Shown here one piece after another: positions 1 through 5,436 of a stretch of DNA of 6,476 bases. The position numbers were made by a program, and so were the translations under genes. Source of the stretch: an uncultured Oscillospiraceae bacterium (lineage in GTDB: Bacteria; Bacillota; Clostridia; Oscillospirales; Acutalibacteraceae); the NCBI GenBank assembly GCA_958451705.1, contig CAUDRD010000094.1, positions 1 to 6,476 of the forward strand, in the 5' to 3' direction. How positions within the stretch are numbered: the first letter of the stretch is position 1; each line of letters starts with the position of its first letter. The notes under the pieces are model-generated. The model was given only the letters and a program-made list of their open reading frames with translations, made no database searches and had not been told where the DNA came from.

Positions 1-385
1 CCTTGATAGCTTCCATATTTAAACCGTAACCGTCCGCTTCACGGTCGGGAATATAGCAGATTACATCCGCTCCCCTTGCCTGCAAATAGGAATAAAGCAG
101 TGCAGTTGCCGTTACTCCGTCTGCGTCATAGTCGCCGTAAACGGCTATACGCTCAAAATTATCAATGGCAAGGTTTATTCTGTCCACCGCTTTGTCCATA
201 TCAGCGTACATAAAGGGATCGGAAAGGATTATATCCGATGAGAAAAACTCCTCAATAGCTTCAGGAGTGTCCACTCCCCTTGAAACTGTCAGAAGCGCCG
301 CAAGAGGATCAAGCTCAAAACGTTCCGCCGCCATGGCAGCTTTTTCCTTGCTGTACTGCGCTATTTTCCATTTGCTTCTTCTCAT
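1..385 (-). CDS. recJ: Single-stranded-DNA-specific exonuclease RecJ, N-terminal part (truncated by window edge)
   Basis: Open frame of 128 codons from the ATG at 385 to the left edge, with no stop inside the window; a full RecJ is usually more than 550 residues, so the missing part lies outside. RecJ is a cytoplasmic 5'-3' single-strand exonuclease of the DHH family, acting in recombination and base-excision repair. The decisive evidence is DHH motif I, VYGDYDADGVTAT, at about residues 82-94, where the Asp residues bind the catalytic metal. It is followed by YIPDREADGYGLN at about 111-123, matching the family 'PxRxxxGYGL' block. The N-terminal 80 residues fit the usual RecJ lead-in (LLxxRGxxTPEAIxxF). 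An in-frame ATG at 403 exists, but the promoter at 412-440 would start RNA at about 405, leaving it no leader. The ATG at 385 has a GGGG Shine-Dalgarno-like run 7 bases upstream. The gene is transcribed away from the VanZ-like gene. Identification is firm. Confidence 0.93.
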   Translation of the reverse strand, partial: MRRSKWKIAQYSKEKAAMAAERFELDPLAALLTVSRGVDTPEAIEEFFSSDIILSDPFMYADMDKAVDRINLAIDNFERIAVYGDYDADGVTATALLYSYLQARGADVICYIPDREADGYGLNMEAIK

Positions 386-411
386 CAATACACCCCGTTT
401 CATATCTGATT

Positions 412-440
412 ATTTTATCATTTTTTGTTTATTTATTCAA
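412..440 (-). promoter_or_regulatory. Probable sigma-A promoter of recJ
   Basis: Read on the minus strand: -35 TTGAAT (435-440), a 17-base spacer, then -10 TAAAAT (412-417) preceded by TGA, an extended -10. Predicted transcription start is about 405, giving a leader of about 20 bases before the ATG at 385. Seen in sequence; activity is inferred. Confidence 0.6.
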
Positions 441-506
441 TAATTAAGGGAGAATATTATTAAATTTTGAACTGCAGGAAAAAAGACTGTTTCATTTCAG
501 CTATCC

Positions 507-535
507 TTGACAGACTTTTAAAGGTTTGGTATTAT
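507..535 (+). promoter_or_regulatory. Probable sigma-A promoter of the VanZ-like gene
   Basis: A consensus -35 TTGACA (507-512), exactly 17 bases, then -10 TATTAT (530-535) preceded by TGG, an extended -10. Predicted start is about 542, giving a leader of about 67 AT-rich bases before the ATG at 609. No hairpin or riboswitch fold was recognised in that leader. A TATAAT at 585-590 could be a second -10 but lacks a recognisable -35. Confidence 0.65.
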
Positions 536-608
536 TACATTTTCTTCGTTAATAAATATATTTTTATATATTGCATAAAACCTATATAATGGTTATGGAA
601 GTGATTTT

Positions 609-1193
609 ATGGACGAATTGTTTGTGCAAACAATACTGCTGATTATAGCGGCAATTCTTATTTATATTTTTATAAGGCGTTCAAAGTTCAAAAAAGACAT
701 AAGCCTTAAAATAAATTATAAATATGAGTTTTCAAAGCTTCTGTTTATTGTCTACATAGTAGGGCTTTTCGGAGTACTTCTGATACCCGTAATCAGAATG
801 GGTTATTCAAACAACAACGGCTTTTACTGCCATATTATAACCTATGAATGGGACTATAACCTTGTACCGTTCAAAACCATTTCAGAGCAGCTTGGATTTT
901 TAAACAGTGACATGGATAAAGTGAGAAACGGACTTCTTAACCTGTTCGTAAACAGCTGCCTTTTCATTCCGTTCTCTGCAATTTTGAAATTCGCTTTCCA
1001 AAAGCTTAAAACGGTTTACTGTTTTCTTATCCCTTTTGCTTCAATTATACTGTGTGAATTTTTACAGTATATCCCCGGCAGGAGATCGGATATTGACGAC
1101 GTTATACTGAACACAGCGGGACTTGCCGTAGGAATGATAATTTTACTACTTGTACAGAACAGAAAGTTTTTTAAAACCCAAAGCTACATATAA
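609..1193 (+). CDS. VanZ-family integral membrane protein
   Basis: Protein of 194 residues, of the typical size for single-domain VanZ-like proteins. About five hydrophobic segments are visible, near residues 6-24, 42-63, 108-130, 134-152 and 164-183. Family landmarks are present in order: WDYNLVPF (81-88), a LNLFVN...LFIPF block (110-122), CEFLQYIPGRRSDIDDVILNTAGLAVG (149-175) with the characteristic Glu, Gln, Arg, Asp-x-Asp-Asp and Asn-x-x-Gly residues. VanZ was named for a teicoplanin-resistance protein in the vanA cluster, but most chromosomal homologues have no known substrate, so resistance should not be assumed here. The start is preceded by GGAAGTG at 597-603. The gene is monocistronic: it has its own promoter (507-535) and an intrinsic terminator just downstream (1202-1236). 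It is divergent from recJ and convergent with the LCP gene. Family assignment is firm; role is unknown. Confidence 0.88.
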   Translation: MDELFVQTILLIIAAILIYIFIRRSKFKKDISLKINYKYEFSKLLFIVYIVGLFGVLLIPVIRMGYSNNNGFYCHIITYEWDYNLVPFKTISEQLGFLNSDMDKVRNGLLNLFVNSCLFIPFSAILKFAFQKLKTVYCFLIPFASIILCEFLQYIPGRRSDIDDVILNTAGLAVGMIILLLVQNRKFFKTQSYI

Positions 1194-1201
1194 ATAAATT
1201 G

Positions 1202-1236
1202 CCCTCCCGTAATCAACAAACTGCGGGAGGGTTTTT
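1202..1236 (+). terminator. Intrinsic terminator of the VanZ-like gene
   Basis: A perfect 8-bp GC-rich stem, CCCTCCCG (1202-1209) with CGGGAGGG (1224-1231), is followed by TTTTT (1232-1236). A G·T and an A-T pair (1210/1223, 1211/1222) extend the stem into the loop. On the other strand the stem is followed by a weaker T-rich stretch, so it may also stop the convergent LCP transcript ending at 1269. Confidence 0.92.
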
Positions 1237-1268
1237 AACGTCCTTTATTAAATGAACGACATGAAAAA

Positions 1269-2279
1269 TCAGTTATACAGGAACTCTCTTAAAATTTTAG
1301 CATTTTCTGCAAAGTCGGGAGCAAACATCTTTCTGCCGCCCATACCTACCATTCCGCCGTAAGTTCCCTGCTCCGGCAAGGTCATACGCTCGAACTCAAC
1401 TCCCAGGAACTCCGGAGCTATAAGCATAAGCTTTGCAATTTCACCCTGAGTGAAATTAGTCTGAATCATTGGAAGAATCTGGTTGAGTAGCTCGTTAAGG
1501 GTCGAGATATTTGCATTCTTAACCTTATCGGCACAGGCCTGGATAACAGTCTGCTGGCGCTTTACTCTCTGCCAGTCACTGTCTATCTCACGAATACGGG
1601 CATATGATAAAGCGGTTTTACCATCCAAATGGCTAACACCAGCATGTACATTTGTTCCGGGTACGGAATTGAGGTACACTGCCTCTTGGGCAGTAAGGTT
1701 TACATCAATGCCTCCGATAAGATCAACTATATATTCCACGCTGGTAAAATTAACACGTACAAAATGGTCAACATCCACTCTGAAGCACTCACGAACCTCT
1801 TCCATAACAAGGTTGGCTCCTCCATAACGGAAGCAGTGAGTAAGCCAGTCATACTGTCCCTTATATGGTCCTTCGAGAATAGGAACACCCATTCCTCGTT
1901 CAAGACTTACGAGTTTTGCCGTATGCTCTTTTTTATTGATGCTCAGAAGCATCATACTGTCAGAACGGGCATTGTCTGAAAATTCCTTTGTGCGCTCATC
2001 AGTGCCAAGAATCAGCACGTTGAGAACATTTTCATCTTTATATATATCGCCACTTGGAATTCCCTGCGGGTCAACCTGTTCGAGCCCAGATAAATCAAGA
2101 TCGAGCTGGTCTTCATCTCCTGCCTGAATAGACACATCATAATCTTTTTTTCCGTCATCGTACTGGATCAAGTTAAGCTTTCCCTTTACAAAAGCAAAGG
2201 CGGCTACCAAAACAGCCAAAATAAAAAGAACCAGTACTATAGCAACTATTTTACCCTTTTTCTTTTTTTTAGAAGCCAT
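1269..2279 (-). CDS. LCP (LytR-CpsA-Psr) family protein, probable polysaccharide-to-cell-wall ligase
   Basis: Protein of 336 residues. A lysine-rich cytoplasmic N-terminus (4-10) is followed by one membrane helix (about 11-31), an acidic linker (about 40-80) and an extracellular LCP domain from about 85. Motifs in order: NVLILGTDERT (87-97), ARSDSMMLLSI (104-114), KLVSLERGMGVP (122-133), DLIGGIDVNL (186-195) and YARIREIDSDWQRVKRQQ (226-243). The last is the Arg-rich pyrophosphate-binding block typical of the family. LCP enzymes move polymers from undecaprenyl-pyrophosphate carriers to peptidoglycan or other wall acceptors. Usual LCP proteins have an adjacent Arg-Asp in the third motif; here Arg128 is followed by Gly. 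The start has a GGGGG Shine-Dalgarno 6 bases upstream (2286-2290). Although adjacent to the kinase operon, it is separated by a terminator and has its own promoter. Attachment of the operon's polysaccharide is likely but inferred; wall teichoic acid or another polymer is an alternative. Confidence 0.88.
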   Translation of the reverse strand: MASKKKKKGKIVAIVLVLFILAVLVAAFAFVKGKLNLIQYDDGKKDYDVSIQAGDEDQLDLDLSGLEQVDPQGIPSGDIYKDENVLNVLILGTDERTKEFSDNARSDSMMLLSINKKEHTAKLVSLERGMGVPILEGPYKGQYDWLTHCFRYGGANLVMEEVRECFRVDVDHFVRVNFTSVEYIVDLIGGIDVNLTAQEAVYLNSVPGTNVHAGVSHLDGKTALSYARIREIDSDWQRVKRQQTVIQACADKVKNANISTLNELLNQILPMIQTNFTQGEIAKLMLIAPEFLGVEFERMTLPEQGTYGGMVGMGGRKMFAPDFAENAKILREFLYN

Positions 2280-2335
2280 TGTAATCCCCCGTCAAAAATC
2301 AATTTAATATCTAAATTTCGGCATTATTTTTGTGT

Positions 2336-2364
2336 ATTGTAACATTCCGTTAAAGTAATGTCAA
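2336..2364 (-). promoter_or_regulatory. Strong sigma-A promoter of the LCP gene
   Basis: On the minus strand: consensus -35 TTGACA (2359-2364), exactly 17 bases, then -10 TACAAT (2336-2341) preceded by TGT, an extended -10. Predicted start is about 2329, with a leader of about 50 bases. Together with the terminator at 2433-2477 this makes the LCP gene an independent transcription unit. Confidence 0.75.
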
Positions 2365-2432
2365 CCATACATTTCGGTATATGTAATATATGAATGAATA
2401 ATGTTAACTACATATCTTAAAAGAAAAATGTT

Positions 2433-2477
2433 AAAAATGAACACCGCATTAATGCTGAAAAGCACCAATGCGATGTT
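2433..2477 (-). terminator. Intrinsic terminator closing the polysaccharide-kinase operon
   Basis: On the minus strand a 17-bp stem forms between 2461-2477 and 2440-2456, with three G·U wobbles and a four-base TTTC loop (2457-2460). It is followed after two bases by TTTTT (2433-2437) and, beyond AACA, another TTTTT. It lies 17 bases beyond the stop codon of the second kinase. The long stem and U-rich tail make it a convincing Rho-independent terminator, although the T tract is offset by two bases. Confidence 0.85.
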
Positions 2478-2494
2478 TATATCACTAACTAAAT

Positions 2495-3988
2495 TTAAGG
2501 TTTCATTATACGTCCGGAAGCGTCCTCTCTTTTGCCGGTATCGCGTAATTTACCCTGACGTGAATAATGGCCATAATGTCCATAATTATAACCATAGCCA
2601 TAACTATAACTATAGCGTTTTCCTTTAGCGCTTAAATCGCCATTGAAAATATAGCCTAACATATTTATTCCGCTCATATCAAGAGCCTGTATTCCCTCTC
2701 TGATACGATTCATCTTCGTATGATCATACCGGATAACATATAAAGCGGAATCAACATAGCGAGCCATCATTGAAGCGTCCGCCAGCAACTGTGCCGGAGC
2801 TGTATCCAAAATTACCACGTCTGCCTGTTCACACAGCTGATTAATAAGGGACTCCATCTGATGGCTGGCAAGAAGCGCTGCATCGGATTTATTGGATTCT
2901 CCTCCATATAAAACCTGCATCGTTTTCTCTCCACCAACTTGCACAGTGCAAAGCTCCTGCTCGAGCAATGACTTGTTTTTCAATACGGCGCTGGTACCTT
3001 TATGTAAGTTACTATCACCAAGAACATTTGCAATAGCCGGACTGCGTAAATCACAATCTACCAAAATAACCTTTTTACCTTGACGAGCCATTAATATGGC
3101 AAGGTTTGCAGCCACTGTTGTTTTACCTTCCCCCGGAATTGAACTTGTAACAAGCAGAGTTTTCAGATTTTTCTCTTCTACTTCTTTCAGTATACGCATA
3201 CACAAATTTCGCATTGATTCAAGATATAAATCCGGTACCCGCTGATTTAAAACACACAACGGTGCTTCCTTATGATTCCTGCGCTTTTTAATTTTTACAT
3301 ATGGTATACTTGCCAGATGACTGAGATTTATCTGTTTTTTAAGCTCATTTGTAGATTTTACAGTTTTATGCATCAACACATAAATAACCAAAATAAGCGC
3401 ACTGAGTGCAACGCCCTGCAAAGCACCTTTTTTATAGGAACCGCGAATTACAATTTCTTTATTTCCGGTCTCAGGCACACCGGTTTCATCAAGAATCTGA
3501 AGCTTTGTCTGACCGAAAACGAACTCACCAACTTGCGGATAATACTCAATTACCTTATGCAGCAAATCATACGCCATCTGGGGATCGTTTGAGGTTACTG
3601 TCATAGTCAATAAGTTTGCATTTTCCTCAGCTTTAACACTGATTGTACCTGGAAGAGAGCTCACGCCCATAGCGTCAGCCACCACATCAGCCAAAACTCC
3701 GCTGGTTAATACATAAGGAAATACCGAAGCCATTTGCTGAGCCGATTGAGTGTCAATATTGTTTCCGCTGGTTGTAACAACAGCCATCGTTGCCGAAGCT
3801 TCATATTGCGGCGTATAGGAACGTGTGGTAGAAATGTACGATCTCAGAGTACAGCCCACAATCAAAGCTATCAGTATAATCCACAGCTTTTTGATGCCGT
3901 ACAAAAAATCAGATACAATACCAATTAAATCTATCTTTGCAGGATCCTGGTTCCTTTTGATGTCTTCCATTTTATTATTCTCACTCAT
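2495..3988 (-). CDS. Fused Wzz/BY-kinase: polysaccharide co-polymerase with cytoplasmic tyrosine kinase and Tyr-rich tail (second copy)
   Basis: Protein of 497 residues from the ATG at 3988. A longer frame opens at 4030, but 3988 has AGAGGA at 3996-4001 and overlaps the upstream stop (ATGAGTGA), so I prefer it. Order of parts: membrane helix 1 (about 33-48), extracellular Wzz-like domain (about 50-185), helix 2 (about 189-206), then a BY-kinase domain. The kinase has Walker A SSIPGEGKTT (282-291), Walker A' VILVDCDLRSP (307-317) and Walker B VVILDTAP (391-398). The tail at 459-475 holds eight tyrosines alternating with Gly, Ser, Asn and His. Such proteins autophosphorylate the tail, and cycling of this state controls polymer length and export at the membrane. 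The proline-rich segment usual before helix 2 is absent, and Walker B has APA where the neighbouring copy has PPA. Low-similarity paralogue of the gene just upstream; both retain NxNLL...VTS...P..AYD..H in the Wzz part. Family assignment is firm; the sugar polymer is unknown. Confidence 0.9.
   Translation of the reverse strand: MSENNKMEDIKRNQDPAKIDLIGIVSDFLYGIKKLWIILIALIVGCTLRSYISTTRSYTPQYEASATMAVVTTSGNNIDTQSAQQMASVFPYVLTSGVLADVVADAMGVSSLPGTISVKAEENANLLTMTVTSNDPQMAYDLLHKVIEYYPQVGEFVFGQTKLQILDETGVPETGNKEIVIRGSYKKGALQGVALSALILVIYVLMHKTVKSTNELKKQINLSHLASIPYVKIKKRRNHKEAPLCVLNQRVPDLYLESMRNLCMRILKEVEEKNLKTLLVTSSIPGEGKTTVAANLAILMARQGKKVILVDCDLRSPAIANVLGDSNLHKGTSAVLKNKSLLEQELCTVQVGGEKTMQVLYGGESNKSDAALLASHQMESLINQLCEQADVVILDTAPAQLLADASMMARYVDSALYVIRYDHTKMNRIREGIQALDMSGINMLGYIFNGDLSAKGKRYSYSYGYGYNYGHYGHYSRQGKLRDTGKREDASGRIMKP
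2564..2614 (-). repeat. Degenerate short repeat encoding the tyrosine cluster of the second BY-kinase
   Basis: The DNA is a degenerate TAT-NNY hexamer array (TATAGT, TATAGT, TATGGC, TATGGT, TATAAT, then TATGGACAT and TATGGCCAT units). It encodes eight Tyr residues at spacings of two and then three. It lies within the kinase gene and is the predicted autophosphorylation tail. Repeat copy number could vary between strains, which is inference. Confidence 0.7.
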
Positions 3989-5429
3989 TGGCTTTTCCTC
4001 TATCTTTACCATATTGTGTATAACGTCCATAGCTGTAACGTTCCAACGTTTGAGCAGTAAAATGTTTAAATGATATAACCCTGTTAAGCACTACTCCTAA
4101 AACGTGACATCCTGTAGCTCTGAAGGTATCCATAACGTCGTTTATATCCTCTGCCAAAATAAAATTCTGGCGTACCACAAGCAAAACCTCATCAGCACAT
4201 CTTGCAAGCAGTTCGGCATCGCCTATAGCTCCTGCCGGAGGAGTATCAATAATAACATAATCTACAAGTTTTTTACATGCATTTATAAGCTTATACATTT
4301 TTTGGAGATTTTCGGACTGCAAAATATCAGAAGACATGGGATAGCTGTTTCGACCACCAATAAAAAACAAACCATTAATATTTGTTTTCATGACTAAATC
4401 TTCTGAACGAGCTTCATTGGTCAGGAACTCGCCTAACTCTTTTCCATCCTGAGGCTGAATGCCTAAAATAAGGAACTGCGACGGTCTGCGCAAATCGCCA
4501 TCAATAAGCAAAACTTTTTTTTGACGCTGTGCTAAACTTATTGCAATATTGGCAGCTACAGTAGACTTTCCTTCATTTTCTGAAACGCTGCTGACCAAAA
4601 GTACTTTACTGTTATGCTTTTCCATTTTATATTCCACACGTGATACAAATTTCCTGTAGCTTTCTACAAAGAAAAATCCGGCTAACGGCTGATTTACCAA
4701 TATTGCCTTTTTCTGACGCTTAAACAGTTCTTTAAGTGTTTTGGCTTTTAACTCATATGGAATTTCACCAAGACTTCTAGCGTCAAGCTTAAGTTCTATT
4801 TCTGACTCCTGTTTAACTGTATCGCGGAAAAATGAGAGAACTGCAAAAAGACCAACAAACAGAGCAGCAGCAGCCAAAAATGCCAGCTTCATCATACGCT
4901 GCGCGTTTAATGGATTAGATGGGGACATCGGAATTTGCGGCTTATTCAATGGTTCCATAACGGCATTGCCTAAAGAATAGTAAGAAACACGTGTGTAATT
5001 ATAAATAATTGCGTGAATGGTATCATAAGCTACACGCGGAGATGAGGAGGTAACAGAAAGTTCCAACAAATTGGTATTTGGAATAACATTGCTCTTTATC
5101 TCCGCATCAATCGAATCAACTCCCAGTTCTTCACATAAAATTCTATTCATAGCAGAGCTTTCCACGATCTTTTGGAAAGTTTCCGCCATCTGATTGGCAG
5201 AGCTTAAATTTGAATATGAGCCTACATTTACTCGACTTGATACAGCAAAGGTAGCCGACGTGGTATAATCCGGCTCATAAATAGCACTGACTCCTACATA
5301 GGCAAATATTGCAGCTGCAATGGCAGCAAGTAAAATAACCCACCAATTGACCAAGACATCGTGGATCAAAGTAAAGGGTTCAATGCGGTTGTTTTCCAAT
5401 AGCTCGTTAATTTTTGTATCCTTGCTCAT
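3981..5429 (-). CDS. Fused Wzz/BY-kinase: polysaccharide co-polymerase with cytoplasmic tyrosine kinase (first copy)
   Basis: Protein of 482 residues. Order of parts: short cytoplasmic N-terminus, membrane helix 1 (about 29-50), extracellular Wzz-like domain (about 52-175), a proline-rich segment KPQIPMSPSNP (163-173), helix 2 (about 181-200), then the BY-kinase domain. Kinase motifs: Walker A SSVSENEGKST (280-290), Walker A' VLLIDGDLRRP (306-316), Walker B YVIIDTPPAG (391-400). The C-terminal tail has four tyrosines (465, 467, 470, 473), far fewer than the second copy. This is the single-chain architecture of proteobacterial Wzc; many Firmicutes instead split it into CpsC-like and CpsD-like proteins. 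It should act in the cytoplasmic membrane on capsule or exopolysaccharide assembly. GAGGAG at 5440-5445, inside the end of the upstream gene, serves as ribosome site with a 10-base spacing. The stop overlaps the next gene by 8 bases, so translation is probably coupled. Confident family call; no symbol assigned because the locus is not recognised. Confidence 0.92.
   Translation of the reverse strand: MSKDTKINELLENNRIEPFTLIHDVLVNWWVILLAAIAAAIFAYVGVSAIYEPDYTTSATFAVSSRVNVGSYSNLSSANQMAETFQKIVESSAMNRILCEELGVDSIDAEIKSNVIPNTNLLELSVTSSSPRVAYDTIHAIIYNYTRVSYYSLGNAVMEPLNKPQIPMSPSNPLNAQRMMKLAFLAAAALFVGLFAVLSFFRDTVKQESEIELKLDARSLGEIPYELKAKTLKELFKRQKKAILVNQPLAGFFFVESYRKFVSRVEYKMEKHNSKVLLVSSVSENEGKSTVAANIAISLAQRQKKVLLIDGDLRRPSQFLILGIQPQDGKELGEFLTNEARSEDLVMKTNINGLFFIGGRNSYPMSSDILQSENLQKMYKLINACKKLVDYVIIDTPPAGAIGDAELLARCADEVLLVVRQNFILAEDINDVMDTFRATGCHVLGVVLNRVISFKHFTAQTLERYSYGRYTQYGKDRGKANE
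3996..4001 (-). promoter_or_regulatory. Ribosome binding site that fixes the start of the second BY-kinase
   Basis: AGAGGA lies 7 bases before the ATG at 3988, inside the last codons of the first kinase. The in-frame ATG at 4030 would add 14 residues and a 50-base gene overlap. The 8-base ATGAGTGA overlap with the upstream stop favours 3988 and translational coupling. Confidence 0.75.
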
Positions 5430-5436
5430 ACCTTTT

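Noticed and set aside
165..443. 92-codon plus-strand frame opposite recJ
   Set aside because: It is antisense to DHH motif I of recJ, and the hydrophobic end is an effect of reading the AT-rich intergenic region.
585..590. TATAAT hexamer as a second promoter for the VanZ-like gene
   Set aside because: No acceptable -35 at 16-18 bases upstream, and a start near 597 would put the transcript 5' end inside the ribosome site. The 507-535 promoter is much better.
609..1193. Reading the VanZ-like gene as an antibiotic resistance determinant
   Set aside because: There are no vanHAX, vanRS or transposon sequences nearby; chromosomal VanZ-like proteins are common and mostly uncharacterised.
1483..1979. 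Overlapping plus-strand frames (1483-1827 and 1629-1979) opposite the LCP gene
   Set aside because: Both are shadows of the strongly conserved LCP domain, with no ribosome site or family resemblance.
2365..2390. Imperfect inverted repeat upstream of the LCP -35 as an operator
   Set aside because: The arms match poorly (about 5 of 6 bases with an uneven spacer) in AT-rich DNA, which is expected by chance.
2401..2628. 75-codon plus-strand frame spanning the operon terminator and Tyr-rich tail
   Set aside because: The Asn/His/Tyr-rich C-terminus is the reverse complement of the kinase tail repeat, and the middle is the terminator hairpin.
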